Part shown: in pieces, positions 23,546 through 32,534 of the stretch
How positions within the stretch are numbered: position 1 is the first letter of the stretch
How the letters are laid out: each line of letters begins with the position of its first letter
Assembly: GCA_000981645.1 (NCBI GenBank)
Contig: LAQC01000035.1
Span: 1-48,608 of the forward strand
Direction of reading: 5' to 3'
DNA length: 48,608 nt
From: Cryomorphaceae bacterium ASP10-05a
GTDB lineage: Bacteria > Bacteroidota > Bacteroidia > Flavobacteriales_D > Sanyastnellaceae
The notes under the pieces: model-generated
Seen by the model: the letters and a program-made list of their open reading frames with translations, nothing else
What the model was told of the DNA's origin: nothing
Database searches by the model: none
Position numbers and translations under genes: made by a program

Positions 23546-25198
23546 ATGAATGAAAATATAGACAACATATTCAGAGATAATCTAGGAAACGTTCAAGTGC
23601 CTCCAGCGCCTTACGTTAAGACTGGATTAGTTAAAAAGGTAAGCTCCATTATTTATAGAAAGACTCTTTTTTCAATAGCCATTATCACTACTTCTGTGGG
23701 TGTTTTAGTTATTACTTCATCTCTAGTTTTTCAAAACGAAAAGAAGGGGTCAAACGATGTACCGCATGTCCCTGATAGTCATAAAGCTGGCTTACTAAGC
23801 TTAAACAATTCGTTGGGACAACCTACTTCTATTTCTAACGCTACAAACACCAAAGATGATTGTGATTTGGAATTTATAGAAGATGATACCATTAAAGAAC
23901 TAGAGTCTAACTCATCAAAGTTACTTGCTCAAAAAACTCCTGCGTATAATGAAGGCTTAGCACTATACAGTCTATCAAACTATTCTAAGAAAGCAATCCC
24001 AGAGGAAAGGAACTCCGATGTCTTTTATTTAGAAAGCACTGACAACCAAACCAGACGAAATGACGATTCCAGAGACAATGGAATCACTGCGAATCAACTA
24101 ATTGAAATACCAAAGCCGCAGGCACACTTTGACTCAAATTCTAAAAACGAAATAATTCTAAGAGAAAACGCTAAAACCAATAATGGTTCTAGCAGGAAAT
24201 CTAAAAAAGCTAAACAACCTACGGCGAAATATCCTGAAAGCACTACCCAACGAAATTTAAGCAGTTTAGAGGAAGCTTCAGAACTAACGCATTCTAAGTT
24301 TTCTATTGAAGAAGATTTAGCAAACGAAAGCTTGCCTGTCTCTAATTTCCGTATAACTATAGGTACTTCGAATGAGCTTATAGAATTGGACAAAATTTAT
24401 AGCGAATTAGACTCTGAACTAGAGAATACTCCAACAGACATCCATAACTCTAATCCTTTCGAGATTAAATCGAATAAAAAGTTCTGGTCTATAGGAATAG
24501 CATCTGGCTATGGGGATTACTCCAACAGCCTTAATTCCTCATTACAAAACGCTGACGTGCAGCGAGCGACCACAATCAACTCTAAATCTAATTATATGGG
24601 TCTCTTTACGAGCCGAGAGTTAGGACGATTCAAGTTTTCTTTAGGCTCTGGCATTGAACGCATGAGTCAAAGCTATAGCGTGTCTACCATTTCTCGGACT
24701 GAAGAGGAAATAGGGAGCTATGTAAATTTATATGAAGTGGTTATAATCGATGGAAACCCTACAGAAGTTTACATGGGACAGGAATATGTCACTTCACTGG
24801 TAGAGAAAGAAGAAGAAATCACTTCGGGTTTAACGAATCAAATCGACTATTTACAAATTCCTTTCAGTGTAGGATATGATTTATTCAGAGGCTCTAGGTT
24901 TGATGCAGAATTTTCGGCAGGCGTTATTTTTAATCATAAACTGAATAGCACTGGTCATGTTTTGAACGAGGTAACAGGGGTCATTAGCTCTCTTGAATTA
25001 GATAAATCTCTAGTTAACAAATCCCTGTGGCACTATCAAATGGGAATCACTATCAACAGAAGTATAACAGAAAGAATAAGCGTAAGAGTTAATCCAAGAT
25101 TGAGAATAGCCTCATCTAAACAATTTGATGAGCTCCGTATTCAATCTACGAATTACTCTGGGTTAGATATTAATTTTGGCCTTCAAATAAAACTTTAA
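23546..25198 (+). CDS. Probable anti-sigma protein joined to a beta-barrel domain
   Basis: The ATG at 23546 lies two bases after the sigma stop; an adjacent GTG is possible. Residues 3-36 (IDNIFRDNLGNVQVPPAPYV) match the short cytoplasmic motif of Bacteroidota anti-sigma proteins, in which a Leu-x-Asn...PP stretch precedes the membrane. Residues 41-62 form one transmembrane helix (FSIAIITTSVGVLVITSSLV). About 240 residues of Ser/Asn/Lys/Glu-rich, probably disordered linker follow. The last 240 residues are barrel-like strands (FWSIGIASGYGDYSNS, GRFKFSLGSGIERMSQSYS, VGYDLFRGSRFDAEFSAGVI), ending RSTNYSGLDINFGLQIKL-style. The domain order suggests a chain from cytoplasm to outer membrane. The anti-sigma role is inferred from position and motif. 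Confidence 0.65.
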   Translation: MNENIDNIFRDNLGNVQVPPAPYVKTGLVKKVSSIIYRKTLFSIAIITTSVGVLVITSSLVFQNEKKGSNDVPHVPDSHKAGLLSLNNSLGQPTSISNATNTKDDCDLEFIEDDTIKELESNSSKLLAQKTPAYNEGLALYSLSNYSKKAIPEERNSDVFYLESTDNQTRRNDDSRDNGITANQLIEIPKPQAHFDSNSKNEIILRENAKTNNGSSRKSKKAKQPTAKYPESTTQRNLSSLEEASELTHSKFSIEEDLANESLPVSNFRITIGTSNELIELDKIYSELDSELENTPTDIHNSNPFEIKSNKKFWSIGIASGYGDYSNSLNSSLQNADVQRATTINSKSNYMGLFTSRELGRFKFSLGSGIERMSQSYSVSTISRTEEEIGSYVNLYEVVIIDGNPTEVYMGQEYVTSLVEKEEEITSGLTNQIDYLQIPFSVGYDLFRGSRFDAEFSAGVIFNHKLNSTGHVLNEVTGVISSLELDKSLVNKSLWHYQMGITINRSITERISVRVNPRLRIASSKQFDELRIQSTNYSGLDINFGLQIKL

Positions 25199-25237
25199 AA
25201 AATCTGTTCAGAAAACATGTTATCTGAATATTATTTG

Positions 25238-25245
25238 TAAATTTG
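25238..25245 (+). promoter_or_regulatory. Predicted -7 element of rplS
   Basis: TAAATTTG matches TAnnTTTG and lies 32 bases before the rplS ATG, downstream of the sigma/anti-sigma pair. It suggests that rplS has its own promoter and does not depend on read-through from trmD. No convincing -33 TTTG was seen. Confidence 0.5.
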
Positions 25246-25277
25246 CACCCTCAATTTTTTGAACAAAAAGTATTACT

Positions 25278-25640
25278 ATGGATATCTTAAGAGAAGTTTC
25301 GAAGAAGTTAGTGGAAGCTAACGATTTACCAGAATTTAGTGCAGGAGATACTGTCATCGTTAGTTATAAAATTAAGGAAGGTAGTAAAGAAAGAATACAG
25401 CAATTTCAAGGAATAGTAATACAAAAAAGGGGCTCTGGAACGAACGAGACTTTTACTGTTAGAAAAATTTCTGGTGGAATTGGTGTAGAAAGAATCTTCC
25501 CATTAAACAGTCCTTTTATCGATGATGTAAAAATTACTAAGAAAGGTCGTGTTAGAAGAGCTAGAATATTCTACCAGAGAGAAAGAACTGGTAAGTCTGC
25601 TAGAATAAAGGAAAAGAAAAGATTTATAAAGAAGGCTTAA
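25278..25640 (+). CDS. rplS: 50S ribosomal protein L19
   Basis: L19 sits at the 30S-50S interface of the ribosome. The 120-residue protein has the canonical core: [60 protein letters not shown] and the basic [20 protein letters not shown]. Length and motifs leave no doubt. It has its own predicted promoter and a strong terminator 23 bases after the stop. Confidence 0.98.
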   Translation: MDILREVSKKLVEANDLPEFSAGDTVIVSYKIKEGSKERIQQFQGIVIQKRGSGTNETFTVRKISGGIGVERIFPLNSPFIDDVKITKKGRVRRARIFYQRERTGKSARIKEKKRFIKKA

Positions 25641-25662
25641 GACTTTCTCTATTAAAATACTT

Positions 25663-25691
25663 AAAGCCCCATCAAATGATGGGGCTTTTTT
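25663..25691 (+). terminator. Rho-independent terminator of rplS
   Basis: AAAGCCCCATCA and TGATGGGGCTTT form a perfect 12-base inverted repeat around a 2-base centre, followed by further T residues. The stem GC block and T-run make this one of the strongest terminators in the window. Confidence 0.9.
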
Positions 25692-26215
25692 AGTTCATAC
25701 TATTTCTTTAGATTATAAATCAGGCATGAATTCTAATAACGTATCTCCCTAATTAAACTTGATGATAATTCTAGAATCTAATCTAGCCTCTTAGGCAACC
25801 GATTCCTTAATAACTTCTTCAGCTCATCCAGTTCACTTTGCTTCAAAGACACAAGTCAATACACACTAAGCTCAGCAGACCGCCTTCAGGACGCTTAAAA
25901 AAGCCCTAACTCATAATCATCAGGTTAGTTCTCTAAAGCCTCTCGTGTCTCCCTGCTTGCCTCCCGCAGTTACTTCGTGATCCGCTCTTCACTATAGACA
26001 GCTGCTGTAATTCAAATACTTCCATCAAGACATTGAGAAAGCCTGAAATTATTATTTAGCTCCACCGTCTCTATACCCTAATTAGAATTGGCTAAATACA
26101 AATTGTCTCCCGTTTTTTTTTTGCAAAGCTCTCAGTCACTTTTCAGGAGCGTTATCTCTACCTGTGTTAGAATTTATGTTTAAAACATTCTGTTCATTGG
26201 GATAGGAATAAATAG
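25692..26215. other. Intergenic region, about 520 bases, no intact gene seen
   Basis: No gene can be supported. On the minus strand 25852-25778 is a 24-codon open stretch starting with GTG (SLKQSELDELKKLLRNRLPK) that resembles the start of small DNA-binding proteins but ends at once; it may be a remnant or chance. A run of ten T lies at about 26116-26125. A weak minus-strand hairpin with a T-run is listed separately. Confidence 0.45.
25897..25928 (-). terminator. Weak candidate terminator downstream of the patatin gene
   Basis: On the minus strand CTAAC and GTTAG pair across a loop of 13 bases and are followed by GGC and six T. The 5-base stem is short and the site is about 290 bases beyond the patatin stop, so the call is tentative. 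Confidence 0.3.
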
Positions 26216-28465
26216 CTAATTGCCGTTTATCAAAACTTTCAACTCCTTTAACGAGTTTAAGAAACTCTCTTTTTCAACCCCAGAAAGAACAGCCTCTTTT
26301 TCTAATTTAGTTAGGTGCCAGCTCAAGGTTACCTTTTTTTCATTCGCTAACTCCAACTCAAATGGAACTCTATATACAGGAACTGATAAGGATTTTCTTA
26401 AAAGATCTAACTGAAGTTCGTTATCATAATCCTGTGTTCTAATGACGTTAGAATACACACCTCCAAGTGGCGCTGTTAATTCATTTAATAGCTTTTTAGG
26501 TGGAGGTTTCTTCTGTTCATTTTTCCTAGTATCCCTCACCTCCAATAACACCACTCCACTAGTGTTTTTCTCTATCCATTCTTTTAACTCATTTATATAG
26601 TTAAAGGATAATCTTAGGCCAAAATTATCTCTTAGACCGGCATCTGCTACTTTAACTATCTCTGAAGTGGGCAATTTACTCGCTGGTAACACGTAAGGAA
26701 AAGTAGCATTCATTCTTAACACAGATGTAAATTCTGTATTGAAGGGGTTTCTATCCTTAAATAGCTTGGTATAACAAACGTTTTCTTGGAGCTCCCCTTC
26801 TTCTGTTAGACAGAGAAATGAAAAATCCTGAGCTCCAACAATAAGCCTACGTCCATCTAAATTTATAGTAGGCGAAAAAATCATTGTAGGAATTCTAGAC
26901 TCAAACTCTGGCTCCACAAAATCCGAAAGTTTTTTATTCAGTCTATTTGATGTGTTAATATTTAATTTTCTTTCGAATGAATACGCTCTATCCATTAGAT
27001 GAGACTCACCATCTACCTCAACTTTTCGATACCTTAGCGCTAAATCATGGGTAGTCATAGCTAAAATCATCGGGTTTAAAATGTCTCTAGAAATATCATC
27101 AAAGCAAGGCTCAGCGCTCAACTCAGAATAATCCAACACATTTTCTCTTACCAACTCTCTCATATAACTAGCACCTATCATTCCTCCTGAGCTACCAGTT
27201 ATAAGATGAGTGTTATTCAGCAGTTCTCCATTCATGGCGCTATCAGCTGTTAACACACTCTTCATAGTCCATAAGGCAGACCTTAAACCTCCGCCACTTA
27301 CTGATAGTATAACTAGCTTAGGCTTTTCATTCATTCCTTTGGAAACTTTGGATTTCCAATTTTCTAATGATTTAATTTGAACTTTAAGACTTCTGTCATA
27401 ATCATCAAGAGTTACAGAATTCTTTAAAACTAAAGAATTATAGTCATCCTTTTCACCTGAATAATCTAACCCATATACCCGCGTCTCCAAATTAAAGAAG
27501 CTTGTCAGAACCGGGCTGAAGTTTATGATTAAAATAATGGTTATGATTAACGGAAAAGTCCATCCTTTTACCCAGCTGTAAATAGCACTAAAAAGCATTA
27601 CTAGCACCGTAAAGAATAAAACAGCAGAAGAGGCCGCTGGAATTTCGAATACCAGGTGCTCTCTAAACAACCCAACGAGAATAAATGAAATAATTATCAT
27701 AAGCTCAAAAAGCGAAGCGTTCACGTGATGCTGTGCTAAAACCTTCTCTAACACCTCTCTAGGGTAGTGTTTGATACTTCTGGCTAAAAGAACTCTTCTA
27801 AAGCTAAATATATACGTGTCCACTCGCCAATCCTCGGTTCTTTTTTCGAGGTCCTCCCAAGAACTAGGTTTTTGCAACGCTGAAGAAGCAAGAGATTCCT
27901 CTTTACCTTCCTCTCTTACCTTCTCTGTGAAGGTTCGGATATTTTTATTAGTCAATCTGAAGTAGACAGAGCTAAACCCAGCCATCAGAAATACTCCTAA
28001 AGTAAATGACAATAAATTAAGAAATGCTTCTTTTTGAGGAACAAGCTCATTATCTACCTGAAATTGATAACTAGACCAGTAATACACTAAAATAAATGTT
28101 AGCGGAATGATGAAGTTATTGATAGAAAATTTATAGAGAGGCTTATCTAGAGTAGCTAAAAATGGAAACCTATGACTATGCATTATATAGGTATATAAAT
28201 TATAACTAACGATGAAGCCACCTATGGAAAAACCTAAAAGACTATAGGCTATGCTGTCATTACACCCTCTATATTCAGGGTATAAAAATAAATGCGAAAT
28301 ACCGTATTTAGAACCTATCCCGTCTAGAACAAAAGCGAATAGTAAAAGCCAAAAACTTAATAACAAATAATTTCTTTTCAACTGCAAGAACAGAAGCTGG
28401 AAAGGAAAGAAATATAAAATTTTGTCTAACCTGTTTCTCCATGATATGGTAGCCTGAGCATTCAC
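26216..28465 (-). CDS. Polytopic membrane protein with patatin-like phospholipase domain
   Basis: This 749-residue protein joins an N-terminal membrane region to a C-terminal patatin-like acyl hydrolase. About seven hydrophobic segments lie at residues 33-50, 73-92, 118-135, 148-166, 252-268, 278-296 and 303-323. The hydrolase has the oxyanion-hole motif SGGGLR (390-395), the nucleophile elbow GSSGG with Ser426, and the catalytic Asp608 in VADAGLRDNFG, where the usual DGG/DGA reads DAG. The active site should face the cytoplasm or periplasm next to the bilayer, suggesting action on membrane lipids. The gene is monocistronic and divergent from the next barrel gene. Substrate and physiological role are unknown. 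Confidence 0.8.
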   Translation of the reverse strand: MNAQATISWRNRLDKILYFFPFQLLFLQLKRNYLLLSFWLLLFAFVLDGIGSKYGISHLFLYPEYRGCNDSIAYSLLGFSIGGFIVSYNLYTYIMHSHRFPFLATLDKPLYKFSINNFIIPLTFILVYYWSSYQFQVDNELVPQKEAFLNLLSFTLGVFLMAGFSSVYFRLTNKNIRTFTEKVREEGKEESLASSALQKPSSWEDLEKRTEDWRVDTYIFSFRRVLLARSIKHYPREVLEKVLAQHHVNASLFELMIIISFILVGLFREHLVFEIPAASSAVLFFTVLVMLFSAIYSWVKGWTFPLIITIILIINFSPVLTSFFNLETRVYGLDYSGEKDDYNSLVLKNSVTLDDYDRSLKVQIKSLENWKSKVSKGMNEKPKLVILSVSGGGLRSALWTMKSVLTADSAMNGELLNNTHLITGSSGGMIGASYMRELVRENVLDYSELSAEPCFDDISRDILNPMILAMTTHDLALRYRKVEVDGESHLMDRAYSFERKLNINTSNRLNKKLSDFVEPEFESRIPTMIFSPTINLDGRRLIVGAQDFSFLCLTEEGELQENVCYTKLFKDRNPFNTEFTSVLRMNATFPYVLPASKLPTSEIVKVADAGLRDNFGLRLSFNYINELKEWIEKNTSGVVLLEVRDTRKNEQKKPPPKKLLNELTAPLGGVYSNVIRTQDYDNELQLDLLRKSLSVPVYRVPFELELANEKKVTLSWHLTKLEKEAVLSGVEKESFLNSLKELKVLINGN

Positions 28466-28582
28466 ACACTAATAGTACGTAAATTCACACACAAAAAGTG
28501 TACTCCCTACCATCTATTTAAATCTTAACAAACACCACTATTCTACTATGGGGATTCTCTATAGTTTTTTGTATTTAACATC

Positions 28583-29374
28583 ATGAGAATCTTTTTAATT
28601 TCATGGTTAATCTTAATGGTGACTTCGACGCATTCTCAAGGAGTTATAGATGGCTTCTTAGATGCCCCAAAATCAAAAGCGATAGCTCTTTCAGGAAGCT
28701 ACGAAACTGCAGACACCTACTACCTATGGGACCGAGATTTAGAGCTTGGGGTTACCTACTTTACTGCTTCAGTTTATTTTAAGCATCAACTAACCAAAAG
28801 AATTGGTTACGCTATTAGTATCCCTTTGGTGAATGGGACGCCACAAGATGGCACTGCATTTTTTAAGGCAGGTGATCAGTTTAGGATTTCTAAAAACATT
28901 AAGCTCACAGGAATAGCTGCTATTGGAGGGACTCATCCATTAACTAACTACAATACAGAAACCAGCGCAGCTGTAGGACAGCAAACTAGATCTCTCGGAT
29001 TTAGGACCATAGCACAAATCACGTTTAAGAATAGCCTTTTTATAAGTGGTAGATATGGCTATAACTTAGTAGCTGAGCCTACTCCTGATAACTCAGTAGC
29101 TTCCATAAAACTAGGATTCTATAAAAACAAATGGTACCTAGATGTGTGGTTTGACAAAATTCAAGCTAACGGAGGAAAAGACTACCGGGGAATCGGAGAA
29201 AATAAAGCAGAGTCATTCCGTGAACTTGGATTCAATTCCGAAAAAATAGGCGGAGTCATTTACCATCAGGCCAAAGAAAAACTCGGCCTCTTTTTAGGAG
29301 GTGCTCAAACTATTTCAGGGAAAAACGCTTTTAAAACATGGCGAATCTCTGCAGGAATGCTACTGAAGCTTTAA
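28583..29374 (+). CDS. Predicted outer-membrane barrel protein (porin-like)
   Basis: The 263-residue protein begins with a signal peptide (MRIFLISWLILMVTSTHSQG) and continues as alternating strands, for example LELGVTYFTASVYFKHQL, IGYAISIPLVNG, LFISGRYGYNLV and the last strand WRISAGMLLKL. The overall pattern resembles transporter-like barrels once grouped with the phenol-degradation meta-pathway porins. The stop TAA shares three bases with the stop of ftcD on the other strand. The gene is divergent from the patatin gene across 117 bases. No substrate can be named. Confidence 0.65.
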   Translation: MRIFLISWLILMVTSTHSQGVIDGFLDAPKSKAIALSGSYETADTYYLWDRDLELGVTYFTASVYFKHQLTKRIGYAISIPLVNGTPQDGTAFFKAGDQFRISKNIKLTGIAAIGGTHPLTNYNTETSAAVGQQTRSLGFRTIAQITFKNSLFISGRYGYNLVAEPTPDNSVASIKLGFYKNKWYLDVWFDKIQANGGKDYRGIGENKAESFRELGFNSEKIGGVIYHQAKEKLGLFLGGAQTISGKNAFKTWRISAGMLLKL

Positions 29375-31071
29375 CCCGTTATCTTTTGATCTACTAGTTT
29401 TCTGATTTTCTCTTCTATTTCATGCGCTCTTCCTTCCATATCTGAGCAGTCGGCCAAAACACTATTTACGAATGTTTTATCATCCAAGTCTCCAGCGTTA
29501 ATTTTCACATTCATTACAGCTCCTAACACTCCTGTTCTAGCGCACATAGCGCCTACTCCTGCATCTGTAATTGAGTTAGGGTTTCCGAACTGAGCCATAG
29601 CTTCCATTACTTCCATAGATTTCAGACACGCTTTAGCTACTTGAAACGGAATTTCTATAGCATACTTAGTAGCCGACTGAATAGCTTGCTTCCTTAAACG
29701 CATCTCTTCTTCATTGCCCTTAGGCAAACCAAATGCTTCCATAATTTTATTAAAGGCATTGGTATCTTCATCTACTAGTGCCATTAACTCCTCTTTTAAC
29801 TCCATCCCTTTTACAGCCCAAAAACTAAACTCTTCCCATCTGTGATCCCATCCTCTTTTATGTGCTGAAAGATTGGCTACCATTGTTCCTAGGGAAACTC
29901 CTAACACCCCTACATAAGCAGAAATAGAGCCTCCTCCTGGCGCAGGTGATTCAGACGCAGTTTCATTAGCAAAATCCTCTAAAGTCATCGATACCAATGA
30001 GCTAGAATTTCTCGAATCTTCTATCATATACTCTATAACTTTCTCCTTGGCATTAAACGGAGCTAAATCATCTAACCCCAAAGATTTAACAGCAATTTTA
30101 ATCTTCTCTTCGTCTGAAATCCCGTGAGAACGTTCCTGCTTATTTAAATAGTGATGTGCAGCTTCTATTAAAACTTTTTTAGGTATCAAGCCTACTATTT
30201 CACTTCCAGTAACACGTACTCCTCTTTCTGCAGCTTTTTCGGTAGCTTCATCAAAAGCTCTGTGCACAGAACAAATATTAATATTAGTCAGATTAAGTGA
30301 GAGTTGAGCTATTCCATATTCTTCTATGTACCATCCTATTCCTTTTACAGACTTTAATGTTCCTTCTTGCCTTAAAGGTTCTCCTTTATCATCTTTCAAT
30401 ACTTTCCCTCCTGGCATTCCATCCTCTCTCAAAATCCGACCAGCTTCTCTAATATCAAAAGCGATGGCATTGGCTCTCCTTGTAGAAGTAGTATTAAGGT
30501 TAACGTTATATGCGACCAAGAAATCACGAACCCCTATGGCAGTAGCTCCTGTTTTTCTTACAGAGCTATTAAATTCTGCTGGCCCGAAATCGGGTTTCCA
30601 TTCAGGCTCTGATATTTTCGAAAGTCCTTCATACTCTCCTTTTCTGCAATAAGCTAGATTTTTCCTTTTCTCTTCTGATGCCGCTTCTTCATAAAAATAT
30701 CCTGGAATACTTAATTCTTCCCCTATTCTTTTTCCAAGTTTATGAGCGAATGGTATCAATTCTTCTAGGGTTATGTTAGCTACAGGAACTAATGGACAAA
30801 CATCCGTAGCCCCCATTCTAGGATGTTCTCCTTTTTGAGTTGTCATATCTAAAACCTCAGATGCTTTTTTAATAAGTAGGAAAGCAGCTTCCATGACAGG
30901 TTCTGGCTCACCTACGAATGTAATTACCGTTCTATTCGTGGTGCTCCCAGGATCTACATCTAATAATTTCACTCCCGGAACAGTCTCCACTACAGAGGTG
31001 ATTTCTTTGATTTTAGCACTATCTCTTCCTTCCGAAATATTGGGAACACATTCTATCAGTCTTTTGGCCAT
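29371..31071 (-). CDS. ftcD: Glutamate formimidoyltransferase fused to formimidotetrahydrofolate cyclodeaminase
   Basis: The 566-residue protein is bifunctional. The N-terminal 330 residues form the formiminotransferase (RLIECVPNISEGRD, HPRMGATDVCPLVPV, ATAIGVRDFLVAYNVNLNT), which moves the formimino group from formiminoglutamate to tetrahydrofolate. From about residue 360 the cyclodeaminase follows (FANETASESPAPGGGSISAYVG, MVANLSAHKRG), giving methenyl-tetrahydrofolate and ammonia. The reactions end histidine breakdown and feed one-carbon metabolism. No other histidine-degradation gene is next to it. The stop overlaps the stop of the barrel gene by four bases. Confidence 0.95.
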   Translation of the reverse strand: MAKRLIECVPNISEGRDSAKIKEITSVVETVPGVKLLDVDPGSTTNRTVITFVGEPEPVMEAAFLLIKKASEVLDMTTQKGEHPRMGATDVCPLVPVANITLEELIPFAHKLGKRIGEELSIPGYFYEEAASEEKRKNLAYCRKGEYEGLSKISEPEWKPDFGPAEFNSSVRKTGATAIGVRDFLVAYNVNLNTTSTRRANAIAFDIREAGRILREDGMPGGKVLKDDKGEPLRQEGTLKSVKGIGWYIEEYGIAQLSLNLTNINICSVHRAFDEATEKAAERGVRVTGSEIVGLIPKKVLIEAAHHYLNKQERSHGISDEEKIKIAVKSLGLDDLAPFNAKEKVIEYMIEDSRNSSSLVSMTLEDFANETASESPAPGGGSISAYVGVLGVSLGTMVANLSAHKRGWDHRWEEFSFWAVKGMELKEELMALVDEDTNAFNKIMEAFGLPKGNEEEMRLRKQAIQSATKYAIEIPFQVAKACLKSMEVMEAMAQFGNPNSITDAGVGAMCARTGVLGAVMNVKINAGDLDDKTFVNSVLADCSDMEGRAHEIEEKIRKLVDQKITG

Positions 31072-31093
31072 GGCGCATAAATTTATTGCGTAG

Positions 31094-31101
31094 CAAAACT
31101 A
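31094..31101 (-). promoter_or_regulatory. Predicted -7 element of ftcD
   Basis: On the minus strand TAGTTTTG matches TAnnTTTG, 22 bases before the ftcD ATG. No clear -33 TTTG was found. Confidence 0.45.
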
Positions 31102-31238
31102 AAAATTACCGTTTCAGACGAGAGAAAATAAGCCAAATATTATGAACAAGTAATTCTACTTTTTTTCGAGAATAGACAGATTGAATAAATTAGCACACTG
31201 TTTTCATTTTTTTAAGATAAGTTAATGCTCGTTATGCC

Positions 31239-31246
31239 TAATTTTG
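31239..31246 (+). promoter_or_regulatory. Predicted -7 element of the bacilliredoxin gene
   Basis: TAATTTTG matches TAnnTTTG and lies 37 bases before the ATG. The same octamer precedes trpS at 32930-32937. Confidence 0.5.
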
Positions 31247-31283
31247 CGCTATTAATAGAGTATATTAATAAAAAACAAAACGT

Positions 31284-31694
31284 ATGTATCCAGCAGAAAT
31301 GGTAGCGCCTATGAAAGGCGAATTAACAGATAAAGGCTTTAACGAGTTATTCTCTAATGAAGATGTAGACAACGCTCTAAAAGCTGAAGGAACGACATTA
31401 GTAGTTGTAAACTCAGTATGTGGATGTGCCGCAGGAAGCATGAGACCTGCAGTGAAATTATCTTTAGAAAACTCTAAGCTTCCTAGTTCATTAACGACAG
31501 CTTTTGCTGGAGTAGATAAAGAAGCAGTAGACAGAGCTAGACAATATATGCTCCCATACCCTCCGAGCTCGCCATGTATAGCTTTATTTAAGGACGGAAA
31601 ACTTGCTCATATGATAGAGCGGCATCATATTGAGGGAAGAACTGCAGAAATGATAGCTGAGAATTTAAAACTAGCGTATAACGAATTCTGCTAA
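31284..31694 (+). CDS. BrxA/BrxB-family bacilliredoxin
   Basis: This 136-residue thioredoxin-fold protein matches the YphP/YqiW (BrxA/BrxB) family, which removes bacillithiol from mixed disulfides on oxidised proteins. The active site is VVNSVCGCAAGSMRPA, with the family CGC motif instead of CxxC. MYPAEMVAPMKGELTDKGF at the N-terminus and MLPYPPSSPCIALFKDGKL and MIERHHIEGR in the second half are also family hallmarks. It stands alone with its own promoter and a strong terminator. Activity depends on bacillithiol synthesis genes, none of which are in the window. Confidence 0.93.
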   Translation: MYPAEMVAPMKGELTDKGFNELFSNEDVDNALKAEGTTLVVVNSVCGCAAGSMRPAVKLSLENSKLPSSLTTAFAGVDKEAVDRARQYMLPYPPSSPCIALFKDGKLAHMIERHHIEGRTAEMIAENLKLAYNEFC

Positions 31695-31723
31695 AAATTA
31701 TTAATATCCAAAGCTAAAATTAG

Positions 31724-31757
31724 AAGCCGAGAGATTTATTTTTCTCGGCTTTTTTTA
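31724..31757 (+). terminator. Rho-independent terminator of the bacilliredoxin gene
   Basis: AAGCCGAGA (31724-31732) and TCTCGGCTT (31743-31751) form a perfect 9-base stem with a 10-base loop, followed by a T-run to 31756. It touches the rsmA stop codon on the other strand. Confidence 0.9.
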
Positions 31758-32534
31758 CTTTACAATTTCTTGTGGAAAAATGAAATTGGTGAGTTCCACA
31801 AAGTCGTGAACTGATAATTGTTCTGGCCTTTCTGTCTGAAACTTTTCTGGTAGAATCTTTTCACCTAGAATACTCTTAAGTGAGTTCCTTAATGTCTTTC
31901 TTCTTTGGTTAAACCCTAGCTTTATTACCTGCTTGAATCTTTTCTCATCGCAGTCTAGACTCATCACTTCATTCCTAACCAACCGTATAACTCCACTTTT
32001 CACTTTAGGCGGAGGATCGAAAGCATCTTGATCCACAGTAAATAGATATTCGATATCGTAGTAGGCCTGTAAAAGCACGCTCAGAATCCCATAAGCCTTA
32101 GACCCTGGACCTATGGCTATTCTTTCTGCCACTTCCTTTTGGAACATCCCTATAACCTCAGTTACGCTTTCTCTATGATCTAGCGCATGAAATAATATTT
32201 GAGAGCTAATATTGTAAGGGAAGTTTCCGATTACTATTAGCTTTTCTCCAAATACTTTAGGGAGGTCTAACTTTAAGAAACTCTCTTCTAATATTTTCCC
32301 ATGAAGCTCATGGTAATGAACATTAAGATAATCTACAGACTCTCTATCAATCTCTACTACCTTTAAATTAATGTCTTTTTTCAGCAAGAATTTAGTAAGA
32401 GCACCGGTTCCTGGCCCTACTTCAATTACATTCTTCACCCCTTTATGAAAACGTATAGCATCTGCTATATCTTGAGAGATCTGATCATCTTTTAAAAAGT
32501 GCTGCCCTAAGGATTTTTTTGCTCTAACTTTCAC
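31755..32534 (-). CDS. rsmA: 16S rRNA (adenine1518/1519-N6)-dimethyltransferase
   Basis: RsmA (KsgA) dimethylates two adjacent adenines in the 3' hairpin of 16S rRNA late in 30S assembly. The 259-residue protein has KKSLGQHFLKDDQISQ at the N-terminus, the SAM site VIEVGPGTGALTKFLLKK, the catalytic motif VIGNFPYNISSQILF and VDQDAFDPPPKVKSGVIRL plus a helical C-terminal domain. The start overlaps the stop of the DUF4286 gene by one base, so the two are coupled. Confidence 0.97.
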   Translation of the reverse strand: MKVRAKKSLGQHFLKDDQISQDIADAIRFHKGVKNVIEVGPGTGALTKFLLKKDINLKVVEIDRESVDYLNVHYHELHGKILEESFLKLDLPKVFGEKLIVIGNFPYNISSQILFHALDHRESVTEVIGMFQKEVAERIAIGPGSKAYGILSVLLQAYYDIEYLFTVDQDAFDPPPKVKSGVIRLVRNEVMSLDCDEKRFKQVIKLGFNQRRKTLRNSLKSILGEKILPEKFQTERPEQLSVHDFVELTNFIFPQEIVK

